Below are positions 19,172 through 27,085 of a stretch of 64,000 nucleotides of DNA, piece after piece. A program made the translations under genes and the position numbers. A model generated the notes under the pieces. The model was not told the origin of the DNA and searched no databases. It was given only the letters and a program-made list of their open reading frames with translations. The DNA comes from Larkinella insperata (GTDB lineage Bacteria; Bacteroidota; Bacteroidia; Cytophagales; Spirosomataceae), in assembly GCF_026248825.1 (NCBI RefSeq), contig NZ_CP110973.1:3739001-3803000 (forward strand). The letters run 5' to 3'. Position 1 is the first letter of the stretch, and each line of letters begins with the position of its first letter.

Positions 19172-19954
19172 ATGAATGTATTGATAGTTGAAGACGAAGA
19201 CCTGGCCGTACGGAAGCTGCGAAAACTGGTGCAGGAAGTGGACTCTTCCCTCCAGATCGCGGGCGTGTCGGCTAGTATAGAAGATACGGTGAACTGGTTG
19301 AAAAGCAATCCGGCGCCTGATCTGATTTTCATGGATATTGAACTGGCCGACGGGCAGAGTTTTGAAATCTTTGAGCAGATTGAAGTCAATAGCACCGTCA
19401 TTTTTACCACCTCCTACGACGAATACGCCCTGCAGGCTTTCAAGGTCAATAGCATCGATTATTTGCTTAAACCCATTCAAAAGGATGACTTACAGCGGAG
19501 CCTGAAAAAATTCCGGGATTTGCAGCAGCGCCGGGCCGAAGTCAATGAGCAGCCCAATCAAACGATCAACCTCGATAAACTACTCCGCGAACTGCAACTG
19601 CAGCAGCCGAAGGAATACCGCCGACGGTTTCTGGTCCGGCTGGGGCAACGCCTTTTGTCGGTCGAGGTGCAAGACATCGCGTTCTTTTTCACCGACGAAC
19701 GGTTTAGTTTTTTCAAAACCTGGAACAACCAGAAATACCTGATCGATTACACGCTCGACGAACTGGAAGAAGCGCTGGACCCGTCGATGTTTTTCCGCAT
19801 CAACCGGGGCGTCATCGTAACCCACAACACGGTGGAGCAGATTCAGCCTTACTTCGGAAACCGGCTGTCGCTGACGCTTAAACCCGTTTTCGAAAAAGAA
19901 GCCATTGTGAGTCGCGAGAAAGTGAGCGACTTTAAGATCTGGATGGGAAAATAA
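19172..19954 (+). CDS. LytTR family response regulator
   Basis: This 260-residue regulator has an N-terminal receiver domain (1-120) with acidic pocket EDED near residue 7, phospho-acceptor Asp55 (FMDIELADG) and the conserved Lys in YLLKPI. The C-terminal LytTR DNA-binding domain (about 150-255) contains RRFLVRLGQRLLSVEVQDIAFF and FFRINRGVIV. A basic, glutamine-rich linker joins them. LytTR regulators bind direct repeats upstream of target genes. No histidine kinase is adjacent, so this is an orphan within the window. A second LytTR regulator near base 34,700 does have its kinase. Confidence 0.9.
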   Translation: MNVLIVEDEDLAVRKLRKLVQEVDSSLQIAGVSASIEDTVNWLKSNPAPDLIFMDIELADGQSFEIFEQIEVNSTVIFTTSYDEYALQAFKVNSIDYLLKPIQKDDLQRSLKKFRDLQQRRAEVNEQPNQTINLDKLLRELQLQQPKEYRRRFLVRLGQRLLSVEVQDIAFFFTDERFSFFKTWNNQKYLIDYTLDELEEALDPSMFFRINRGVIVTHNTVEQIQPYFGNRLSLTLKPVFEKEAIVSREKVSDFKIWMGK

Positions 19955-20019
19955 AACAGTACCTCATCATTTCGCGGGAAACCTGAGAGTCCATCCGTTA
20001 CCAAAACCTTGCGGCTTAG

Positions 20020-20046
20020 GTAGTCGTTTAGTAACCAAACGACTAC
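20020..20046 (+). repeat. Hairpin just before the M23 peptidase start codon
   Basis: GTAGTCGTTT pairs perfectly with AAACGACTAC over 10 bp with a 7-base loop. It ends 6 bases before the ATG and covers the place where a ribosome would bind. It could hold down translation initiation or serve as an operator. Confidence 0.6.
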
Positions 20047-20052
20047 TTGCCA

Positions 20053-21390
20053 ATGAACCGCATATTCATCAACCGACTCCTCTTTTTTCTACTGCCGGGA
20101 TTGCTGAGCGCCTGTACGAGCGTCGGGCCAACCAAGTTATTCCGGTCTGCTTCCCCGCACGATCAGTACGCCAAGTCGCTCCGGGATGCCCGGCTGGAAC
20201 GCACGGCCCTGGGCATCGACTGGCTGAATACCGCCGACCGTGCCCTGAAAGATTCCGTCGTCATCAGTGTACCCTACCGGGAAAGCGGGTACTTTGCGGC
20301 CAACCGGCCTTTCGCGCTCGGCTACCGCCTGAACGGGCAGCGGGGCGATAAATTTATCGTCAAAGTGGATGTCGAAGGCCAGGAACCCGTGCAGCTTTTC
20401 ATCGACATTTTTGAGCTGAATGAAGACAACCGCAACCCCGACCGACTGACTTCGGCCAAAGCCGACACCAACCAACTGACGTTTGAAGTGCTTCGAACCC
20501 GAACGCATCTGGTTCGGATTCAGCCCGAACTGCTACGCAGTGGCCGGTACACCCTTTCCATCACCCGTGAACCCATCCTGGGCTTCCCGGTGCAGGGTCG
20601 CGACAGCCGCCAGATTAGCAGTTACTTCGGAGCCTCGCGCGATGCGGGGCGTCGGCGTCACGAGGGAATTGACATTTTTGCGCCCCGGGGGACGCCCGCT
20701 CTGGCTGCCTCCGACGGGTATATTTCCGGGGTGGGGACCAATAATCTGGGCGGAAACGTGGTTTACCTGTCCGATTCCCGGCGGAACCAGACGCTTTATT
20801 ACGCCCACCTGGATTCCCAGGCCGTTCAGCAGGGGCAGCAGGTGACCGTGGGCGATACCGTGGGGTTTATCGGGAATACCGGCAACGCCCGGACTACGGC
20901 TCCACACCTGCATTTTGGCATTTACTCGTTTAATTCGGGTGCCCTCGATCCCTTGCCCTTTGTTCGGCGCGGAACTGGTCCGGCCCGGCAAACGCTGGTT
21001 GCAACCGAAACCCTGGGCGACTCGGTCCGGATTTCGGCTACCCGGGCGGTGATTCGACAGTCGCCCAACGGCGATGCACCGATTCTGCGGACCTTACCAC
21101 GATCTTCGGCGTTTGCGGTTATGGGCGGAACGGCCACCTGGCTGCGGGTTGAGTTGCCGGACGGCACCACGGGCTATGTGTCGAGTGGGGTCGTTGAACC
21201 CGCCCGCCGGCCGCTGCGCCGGGCACCGTTGCCCATCGGTATGGATTTGCTGGAAGCGGCCCGGACCAAGGCCGCTGTGATCGAGACTTTGTCGGCCGGA
21301 ACCGTGGTGGAAGTGCTGGGGGTTTTTGGCTCGTATCAGCTGGTGCGCCAGGCGACCGGACTGACCGGCTGGCTTTTGCAGACCCCTTAG
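20053..21390 (+). CDS. M23 metallopeptidase lipoprotein with SH3-like domains
   Basis: The ATG is preferred over an in-frame TTG six bases earlier. The protein (445 residues) begins with a lipoprotein signal ending LLSAC (Cys21). An Ig-like or N-terminal accessory region covers about 60-185. The LytM/M23 domain has the zinc ligands His203 and Asp207 (RHEGIDIFAPRGTP) and His285/His287 (HLHFG). Two SH3-like segments follow (about 315-380 and 390-445). M23 enzymes cut peptidoglycan cross-bridges. All key zinc ligands are present, so it should be active, anchored in a membrane and facing the wall. Confidence 0.88.
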   Translation: MNRIFINRLLFFLLPGLLSACTSVGPTKLFRSASPHDQYAKSLRDARLERTALGIDWLNTADRALKDSVVISVPYRESGYFAANRPFALGYRLNGQRGDKFIVKVDVEGQEPVQLFIDIFELNEDNRNPDRLTSAKADTNQLTFEVLRTRTHLVRIQPELLRSGRYTLSITREPILGFPVQGRDSRQISSYFGASRDAGRRRHEGIDIFAPRGTPALAASDGYISGVGTNNLGGNVVYLSDSRRNQTLYYAHLDSQAVQQGQQVTVGDTVGFIGNTGNARTTAPHLHFGIYSFNSGALDPLPFVRRGTGPARQTLVATETLGDSVRISATRAVIRQSPNGDAPILRTLPRSSAFAVMGGTATWLRVELPDGTTGYVSSGVVEPARRPLRRAPLPIGMDLLEAARTKAAVIETLSAGTVVEVLGVFGSYQLVRQATGLTGWLLQTP

Positions 21391-21396
21391 AATCAA

Positions 21397-21430
21397 AAAG
21401 CCGTCCGCTTCGTTGGAAGCGGACGGCTTT
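21397..21430. terminator. Terminator between M23 and DUF4136 genes
   Basis: A 15-bp perfect stem (AAAGCCGTCCGCTTC and complement) with loop GTTG, flanked by A/T on both sides, sits between convergent genes. It should serve both. Confidence 0.9.
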
Positions 21431-21465
21431 GATCAAATCCGGTTCAAGCGTTAGCTTGGACTTGC

Positions 21466-22041
21466 TTATTTTTCTTTCACCGAGCTGTAGTCAGAACCGG
21501 CGCTTTCAGGAAGTTGCTTCATGATGCTGTCGACCGTAGTCCGGTAAGCAACATCACGGTTGCGATCTTTCTTGCTTTGATTCAGCTGACCCGTTGCCCA
21601 GCCCTGCCAGATGATATCATTCGTGCGGGCATCGTATACATTGATCACCACCCGGTTTTCCTCATATTGGCGCGTATAGACGTTATTATAACCGGGGTTA
21701 TACCACATCCAGTACGGTGACCAGGTGTTGTTTGATTGTACTTGCTGACGATCTTTGGAATCCGAGAAGAAACGAATCACCAGATCAGCTTCGCCCCCTA
21801 CGACGGGTTTGTAGCCTTTCGCCTGCATTGATTTCTCGATGGCATCCGCAATCCGGCGTTGGTTCAGGTTGCTACCCGCAATCGGGTCAGCGTTACGACG
21901 TTGGTCGGCTTCAACCCGGAAGGTGCTAAACTGCCGAACGTTTACTTTCGGGTCATAGTCATGTTTAACATTGATGGACGGTGCACAACTTGCTAACAGA
22001 CCCAACATGAAAAGACTGGCAATTATGCTCTTGATATTCAT
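21466..22041 (-). CDS. DUF4136 lipoprotein
   Basis: This 191-residue protein has a lipobox LLASCA (Cys19). The mature part has the DUF4136 pattern: NVKHDYDPKVNVRQFSTF near the start, IADAIEKSMQAKGYKPV in the middle, ADLVIRFF, and the C-terminal NDIIWQGWATGQL. Members are outer- or periplasm-facing lipoproteins of unknown function, often stress linked. A tyrosine- and tryptophan-rich insert (WSPYWMWYNPGYNNVYTRQY) lies in the second half. It is followed by a shared terminator and appears monocistronic. Confidence 0.85.
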   Translation of the reverse strand: MNIKSIIASLFMLGLLASCAPSINVKHDYDPKVNVRQFSTFRVEADQRRNADPIAGSNLNQRRIADAIEKSMQAKGYKPVVGGEADLVIRFFSDSKDRQQVQSNNTWSPYWMWYNPGYNNVYTRQYEENRVVINVYDARTNDIIWQGWATGQLNQSKKDRNRDVAYRTTVDSIMKQLPESAGSDYSSVKEK

Positions 22042-22091
22042 AGGTTATTTGATGTTGAAAGTGGACTGGGTTATTATCGTATGCGTTCGAA

Positions 22092-22179
22092 AATTGAGCG
22101 AACTACTTGTTAACGCTGGATATTTTCTTATTAGTATTTGCTCAATTAAATAACTAATTTCCTACCAAGTTAGTTCGCT
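22092..22179. repeat. Nested dyads upstream of the DUF4136 gene
   Basis: The sequence AATTGAGC (22092-22099) is complementary to GCTCAATT (22140-22147). The overlapping AGCGAACTACTTG (22097-22109) is complementary, with one extra base, to CAAGTTAGTTCGCT (22166-22179). The first arm can therefore pair with either partner. The roughly 300-base gap around it is AT-rich and otherwise carries only the YceI terminator. The element may be an operator or a mutually exclusive RNA fold. Confidence 0.45.
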
Positions 22180-22282
22180 TTACTTTGGAAGTTGTTGAGT
22201 ACTTGTTTTCTACTCGCCTGTGATTTAATGTGTTGAATGTAAGGTGTTTAACTTATGGTTTTTTCTTCATTTGAAGTCCATA

Positions 22283-22320
22283 AAAAACCACCAGCCTCGG
22301 GGAGACTGGTGGTTAAAATT
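22283..22320 (-). terminator. Terminator of the YceI gene
   Basis: AACCACCAG pairs with CTGGTGGTT over 9 bp with an 11-base loop. On the minus strand it lies just past the YceI stop codon and runs into a T-tract (TTTTTTATGG). Confidence 0.75.
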
Positions 22321-22341
22321 TGTTAAAAAACGGGGAGCTTA

Positions 22342-22884
22342 TTAGCGGGCTACCTGAACGTTCAGGAGCAGCTTCACATCATCGCTGACGACAACGCCAC
22401 CAGCCTCGGTGACGGCATCCCAGGTTAAGCCAAATTCTTTCCGTTTGATGGTGCCGGACAGTTCAAAACCCGCTTTCGTGTTGCCGTAGAAGTCGCCCAT
22501 CTGTCCACCGTACTCTGCTTTCAGAGTAACCGGCTTGGTGATGCCACGAATGGTCAGATCGCCTTTAATTTCGTATTCGTCATCACTGACTTTCTTTACG
22601 TCCGTTGATTGGAACGTCAGTTTCGGGTGGTTTTCCGCATCGAAGAAATCGGCCGACTTCAAGTGGCCATCCCGTTGCTCGTTGCCCGTCGTAATGCTGT
22701 CGATATCCGCCGAAAACGAAACGGACGCATTTGAGAAATCGTCGCCCGTGGTTTCAACTTTTCCTTCGAACGAGTTGAATTTGCCCGTTACATTAGACAC
22801 CATCAGGTGACGGACTTTGAATTGAATTTCGGAGTGAGTAGGGTCTAAAGTCCAAACTGTGGTTTCCTGAGCAGTAGTTGCCAT
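22342..22884 (-). CDS. YceI family protein, cytoplasmic form
   Basis: This 180-residue protein has the full YceI lipocalin-like beta-barrel pattern: WTLDPTHSEIQFKVRHLMVSNVTG at the N-terminus, then HPKLTFQST, DLTIRGITKPVTL and the C-terminal VVSDDVKLLLNVQ. YceI proteins bind polyisoprenoid or amphiphilic ligands in a hydrophobic pocket. Many are periplasmic, but this one begins MATTAQETTVWTLDPTHS without a signal peptide, so it probably stays in the cytoplasm. It is a single-gene unit. Confidence 0.9.
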   Translation of the reverse strand: MATTAQETTVWTLDPTHSEIQFKVRHLMVSNVTGKFNSFEGKVETTGDDFSNASVSFSADIDSITTGNEQRDGHLKSADFFDAENHPKLTFQSTDVKKVSDDEYEIKGDLTIRGITKPVTLKAEYGGQMGDFYGNTKAGFELSGTIKRKEFGLTWDAVTEAGGVVVSDDVKLLLNVQVAR

Positions 22885-23073
22885 GACTGTATAGTTATTG
22901 TTGGTTAATAATGTAGTGACATTTAATGTTATTACATTTAATGCGTAAAAATCGTTTCAATATGACAAAAAAAATTGTGAAAAAAAGGATGTAATGGTAA
23001 AGCCGTTGCCGCCAATCAGAATCTTCTACCAGATTGGCGGTTCTGAGTCATGTTTAAAGGGGGCTAAAACAAA

Positions 23074-23100
23074 AAACCGTTACCTGTCGAGTAACGGTTT
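23074..23100 (-). terminator. Terminator of atpG
   Basis: AAACCGTTAC pairs with GTAACGGTTT over 10 bp with a 7-base loop. On the minus strand it lies past the atpG stop codon and is followed by TTTTGTTTT. An additional 9-bp dyad at 23009-23040 in the same gap has no T-tract. Confidence 0.85.
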
Positions 23101-23121
23101 TCAGCCAATAACTAAAGTGAG

Positions 23122-24009
23122 TTATTTTTGTGCGAGTGCTTCCGCTCCGCCCACAATTTCAAGAATCTCTTTGGTAATAGCCGCTTGCCGCGTCCGGTTG
23201 TAGATCAGCTTTAATTCTTTCAGCAACTCACCGGCGTTTTCGGTGGCTTTATCCATCGCCGTCATCCGCGCGCCATGTTCCGATGCGTTGGATTCCAAAA
23301 CGGCTTTATACAACTGGATTTTCAGCGTTTTCGGGATCAGTTCGGTGATGATTTCCTCTTCCGAAGGTTCAAAAATGTAGTTGACGTTGGAAGCTTTGGC
23401 GTCCGTATGCGTTGGCGCAGCAACGATGGGCAGAAACTGCTCCGACCGTATGATCTGCGTGGCCACGTTTTTGAACTCGTTATAAACGACTTCGACCTGA
23501 TCGTACTGACCAGCCGTGAAGGCGTTCATGACTTCTTCGGCCGCCGACCGAACTTTGGCAAAGCTCAGCGACAGGAATGTATCGATGTAGTTGGTATTGA
23601 CCTTGAAACCCCGGCGCTGGAACGCTTCCGCTCCTTTTTTACCGATCGCCATAATTTCAACATTTCCCCGGCGGGCCTGGGCGGCATACCGTTGGTTGAT
23701 CAGCGCCATCGTTTCCTTGACAACGTTGGTGTTGAAGGCACCCGCCAAGCCGCGATCCGACGTGACGACGATCACCAGCACCCGCTCAACCGCACGAACC
23801 TGATTGTAAGGGCTCTCAGCCGCCAATTCGGCACCGGCGGAAACAGTGCTGAGCATTTCATTCAGTTTCTGAGCGTACGGACGCATCTGGATGATGTTGT
23901 CCTGCGCCCGGCGCAATTTTGCCGCAGCCACCATTTTCATGGCTTTCGTAATCTGCTGCGTTGAGACGATAGAAGTTATCCGGCTTCGTACTTCTTTTAA
24001 TGAGGCCAT
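23122..24009 (-). CDS. atpG: F1 ATP synthase gamma subunit
   Basis: The gamma subunit is the central rotor shaft of F1F0 ATP synthase. The 295-residue sequence has the N-terminal coiled-coil helix MASLKEVRSRITSIVSTQQITKAMKMVAAAKLRRAQ and the C-terminal partner (MTAMDKATENAGELLKELKLIYNRTRQAAITKEILEIVGGAEAL), both strongly conserved. The central Rossmann-like domain contains VTSDRGLAGAFN. It lies 113 bases downstream of atpA on the same strand and has a strong terminator behind it. The intervening gap holds a hairpin. Confidence 0.96.
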   Translation of the reverse strand: MASLKEVRSRITSIVSTQQITKAMKMVAAAKLRRAQDNIIQMRPYAQKLNEMLSTVSAGAELAAESPYNQVRAVERVLVIVVTSDRGLAGAFNTNVVKETMALINQRYAAQARRGNVEIMAIGKKGAEAFQRRGFKVNTNYIDTFLSLSFAKVRSAAEEVMNAFTAGQYDQVEVVYNEFKNVATQIIRSEQFLPIVAAPTHTDAKASNVNYIFEPSEEEIITELIPKTLKIQLYKAVLESNASEHGARMTAMDKATENAGELLKELKLIYNRTRQAAITKEILEIVGGAEALAQK

Positions 24010-24031
24010 GTGTTTGGTTATGGAGCGATGG

Positions 24032-24090
24032 ATTTGGAAGTTGGGGAAGGAAGGATCTGACTTTCATTCCTGCGTTCCCCACTTCCAAAT
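24032..24090 (-). repeat. Hairpin between atpA and atpG
   Basis: ATTTGGAAGTTGGGGA (24032-24047) pairs with TCCCCACTTCCAAAT (24076-24090), with one bulged base and a 28-base loop. The arms are low in complexity. It sits inside the atpA-atpG transcript and has no T-tract, so partial termination or mRNA stabilisation is more likely than full termination. Confidence 0.7.
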
Positions 24091-24122
24091 ACCTTACCTC
24101 CTGAATTTCCAGATTCTAAACG

Positions 24123-25700
24123 TTATGCGTACCGACCGGCTAGTTCCGTGGCCACTTTCTTCACGACGGCAATGATGGAGTCATCCAGTTTACCGGCCCG
24201 AAGCTGATCGAGGGTAGCCTGGTGTTGCGTACTCATTTGCAGTGCAAAGTCGTTTTCAAATTCTTTCACCTTGTTAACCGGTACCTTATCGAGGAAACCG
24301 TTGGTTGACGCCAGGATGATGGCAACCTGCTGCTCTACCTGTACCGGCGAATACTGCGGTTGTTTCAGAATTTCCTGGTTCCGGCGGCCCCGCTCGATGG
24401 TCAGTTTCGTGGAAGCATCCAGGTCCGAACCGAACTTGGCGAAGGCTTCCAGCTCACGGAACTGGGCCTGATCCAGTTTCAGCGTACCGGCCACCTTCTT
24501 CATCGACTTGATCTGAGCGTTACCACCCACGCGCGATACCGAAATACCAACGTTGATGGCCGGACGGATACCGGAGTTGAAGAGGTTGGTTTCCAGGAAG
24601 ATCTGGCCGTCGGTGATTGAAATAACGTTGGTTGGAATGTAAGCCGATACGTCACCCGCCTGGGTTTCGATGAGCGGCAGGGCCGTCAGGGAACCACCAC
24701 CTTTTACCTTCCCTTGCAGCGAAGGCGGCAGGTCGTTCATTCTAGCCGCGATTTCATCATTGCCGATAATTTTAGCGGCCCGTTCCAGCAAACGGCTGTG
24801 CAGGTAGAATACGTCTCCCGGATAAGCCTCGCGGCCCGGCGGGCGACGCAGCAGCAGCGATACTTCGCGGTACGCCACGGCTTGCTTCGACAAATCGTCG
24901 TAAACAACCAGAGCCGGGCGACCCGTATCCCGGAAATACTCACCAATGGCGGCTCCCGTAAACGGTGCGTAGAATTGCATCGGCGAGGGATCCGCGGCTG
25001 GTGCTGCCACGATGACGGTGTAATCCATGGCACCGGCCCGGCGCAGCGTAGCCTCAACCTGTTTGATGGTCGATGCTTTCTGACCGCAGGCTACGTAGAT
25101 ACAGTAAACCGGCTGGCCTTTATCGTAAAATTCTTTCTGGTTAATGATCGTGTCAATCGCAACGGCGGTTTTACCCGTCTGGCGGTCGCCGATGATCAAC
25201 TCGCGCTGACCCCGTCCGATGGGAATCATGGCGTCGATGGATTTAATACCCGTTTGCAGCGGTTCGGTCACCGGCTGGCGGAAGATTACGCCCGGCGCTT
25301 TCCGCTCCAGCGGCATCGCGAAGGTTTCCCCCGCGATCGGACCTAAACCGTCGATAGGCTGGCCCAATGTATTCACGACGCGACCCAGGATGCCTTCACC
25401 TACGTTGATGTAAGCAATCTGATTCGTGCGTTTTACCGTGTCGCCTTCTTTTATCTCGCTGTAGTCACCCAGCAATACCGTTCCGACGTTGTCTTCTTCG
25501 AGGTTAAGAGCCAGGGCCTGCAAACCGTTTTCAAACACCAGCAATTCACCAGCCTGTACTTTTGACAGTCCGTAAATGCGGGCTACTCCGTCACCGATTT
25601 GCAAGACCGTACCGACTTCCTCGAGTTCGGCGGTGGTTCTGGAGTTCGATAGCTGTTCCCGGAGAATGGCTGAAACCTCGTCGGGTCTAACTGATACCAT
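24123..25700 (-). CDS. atpA: F1 ATP synthase alpha subunit
   Basis: The alpha subunit forms the F1 hexamer with beta and carries the non-catalytic nucleotide site. The 525-residue protein has the N-terminal beta-barrel with GVARIYGL, the Walker A motif GDRQTGKTAVAIDT, the PALVVYDDLSKQAVAYREVSLLLRRPPGREA segment, and the family signature PAINVGISVSRVGG. All are intact. In many bacteria atpH precedes atpA. Here the upstream neighbour is a divergent FKBP gene, so the remaining subunit genes must lie elsewhere in the genome. Confidence 0.97.
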   Translation of the reverse strand: MVSVRPDEVSAILREQLSNSRTTAELEEVGTVLQIGDGVARIYGLSKVQAGELLVFENGLQALALNLEEDNVGTVLLGDYSEIKEGDTVKRTNQIAYINVGEGILGRVVNTLGQPIDGLGPIAGETFAMPLERKAPGVIFRQPVTEPLQTGIKSIDAMIPIGRGQRELIIGDRQTGKTAVAIDTIINQKEFYDKGQPVYCIYVACGQKASTIKQVEATLRRAGAMDYTVIVAAPAADPSPMQFYAPFTGAAIGEYFRDTGRPALVVYDDLSKQAVAYREVSLLLRRPPGREAYPGDVFYLHSRLLERAAKIIGNDEIAARMNDLPPSLQGKVKGGGSLTALPLIETQAGDVSAYIPTNVISITDGQIFLETNLFNSGIRPAINVGISVSRVGGNAQIKSMKKVAGTLKLDQAQFRELEAFAKFGSDLDASTKLTIERGRRNQEILKQPQYSPVQVEQQVAIILASTNGFLDKVPVNKVKEFENDFALQMSTQHQATLDQLRAGKLDDSIIAVVKKVATELAGRYA

Positions 25701-26141
25701 ATGAGTGGAAGAATCGTTTTATGATGGTTCTAAGAATTTGGGTGCAAAGTTACGCACTAAATTTCACTAAAACAGACGTTATCAAGGAAATTCCTCGCCG
25801 GAGTTTAGATTTTTCTAAGAATGGGGGCGATTCGTTTTGATTCCGTGAAATAGACGGCACTCAACCCGTGAATCATTTGTGACTCAAAAAAATAACAATA
25901 TTTAATCGGGTCGCGTTGAGATACTGGCAATTGTTTTTTACTTTAGTGAGTTGTGAACCTTTCGTATCCGGCTGCCTGGGCGTCTGATTACGGATTGGCT
26001 GATCAGCTTGGCCGTCAACCCTTGCCCATCACCATTCATCAATAATTTGTTTTATAAAATCCCGCTATTGCCAAACTTTTGACCCGCAATTTTACGTTTT
26101 CAGCATAAGTACATTTTGAATACAACTTTTGTATCTTACAC
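25701..26141. other. Divergent promoter region of atpA and the FKBP gene
   Basis: This 441-base gap separates divergent genes. The minus strand has TAACTTTG at 25745-25752, a perfect -7 box 44 bases before the atpA start codon. The plus strand has a fuller promoter near the FKBP gene, listed separately. The middle is AT-rich. An open stretch of 31 codons from a GTG at 25953 is seen but nothing supports translation. Confidence 0.5.
26068..26100 (+). promoter_or_regulatory. Candidate promoter of the FKBP gene
   Basis: TTG, a 22-base spacer and TACGTTTT match TTG-N17-23-TAnnTTTG with one mismatch. Transcription would start about 35 bases before the ATG. Confidence 0.5.
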
Positions 26142-26894
26142 ATGACGATTAAACAATGGACGTTAGCCGGTCTTTTTTCGGCTGTATTGGTAACGGGTCA
26201 GGCAGTGGCTCAAACGAAAAAACCGGCCGCCAAGCCCCAACCGAAAGCCCCGGCTGCCGCTTCCGCCGGAACTTCTGCTCCGATTAAACTCAACAATGCC
26301 ATCGATTCCGTTAGCTATAGTATTGGCGTTAATGTTGGCCTGGGACTCAAACAACAAAATCTGGGGAACGCCAACCTGAAGGCCCTGACGAAAGCCCTGC
26401 AGGACGCGCTGCAATCCTCAAATACGCAGATTGCGCCCGAACAGGCAAACCGCATCATCGGGGAGTTTTTCCAGCGTGAACGGTCGGTCAAAGCCGAAGC
26501 CAACAAGAAAGTCGGAGAACAGTACCTCGCCGAAAATAAAAGCAAGCCCGGCATTATGACAACCGCCAGCGGCCTGCAGTATCAGATTTTAAAAGCCGGT
26601 ACCGGCCCCAAACCCGCAGCGACCGATACCGTTAAAGCCCACTATACCGGCCGACTGATCGACGGAACGGTCTTCGACAGTTCGGTGGAACGCGGACAGC
26701 CGCTCGAAATTCCCGTCAACCAGGTGATTCAGGGCTGGAGCGAAGCGCTTCAGTTGATGCCGGTTGGCTCCAAGTGGAAGCTTTATATTCCGTCGACACT
26801 GGCGTACGGTTCGCAGGGCGCCGGTTCGCAGATCGGACCGAACTCCACGCTTGTTTTCGACATTGAATTGCTGGAAATTGTGAAGAAGCAATAA
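26142..26894 (+). CDS. Exported FKBP-type peptidyl-prolyl isomerase
   Basis: This 250-residue foldase has a signal peptide (about 1-24, ending QAVAQ) and an Ala/Pro/Lys-rich linker. The FKBP N-terminal dimerisation domain covers about 48-130 (SVSYSIGVNVGLGLKQQ). The C-terminal FKBP domain (about 145-250) includes VKAHYTGRLIDGTVFDSS, VIQGWSEALQLMPVGSKWKLYIP and LVFDIELLEI. It resembles Mip/FkpA proteins, which speed proline isomerisation and act as chaperones in the periplasm. The gene stands alone, and the periplasmic protease Prc gene follows after a 190-base gap, giving a small envelope quality-control neighbourhood. Confidence 0.92.
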   Translation: MTIKQWTLAGLFSAVLVTGQAVAQTKKPAAKPQPKAPAAASAGTSAPIKLNNAIDSVSYSIGVNVGLGLKQQNLGNANLKALTKALQDALQSSNTQIAPEQANRIIGEFFQRERSVKAEANKKVGEQYLAENKSKPGIMTTASGLQYQILKAGTGPKPAATDTVKAHYTGRLIDGTVFDSSVERGQPLEIPVNQVIQGWSEALQLMPVGSKWKLYIPSTLAYGSQGAGSQIGPNSTLVFDIELLEIVKKQ

Positions 26895-27085
26895 GGAAAA
26901 GCCGATGGTTAAAAAATGTTAAATGGGCATAACCGTGAATGGTTTGGCGGTTAAAAAGGTTACTTTATTAACACGCTCCCTGTTTCCGGCCATTGCATCA
27001 TTTCAACCGGTAGACCCTAAAACCATTTAACCATCTGGCCGTAAAGAGTAAGAGTTGGTGCTACATTAATCATAGAAAGGGAAGT

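Noticed and set aside
23009..23040. A 9-bp inverted repeat upstream of yceI considered as a terminator
   Set aside because: No T-tract follows on either strand, and the adjacent hairpin at 23074-23100 is the better terminator.
25953..26045. A 31-codon open stretch from a GTG in the atpA/FKBP gap
   Set aside because: It is too short to be significant, with no ribosome site or recognisable peptide, and the FKBP promoter follows directly.
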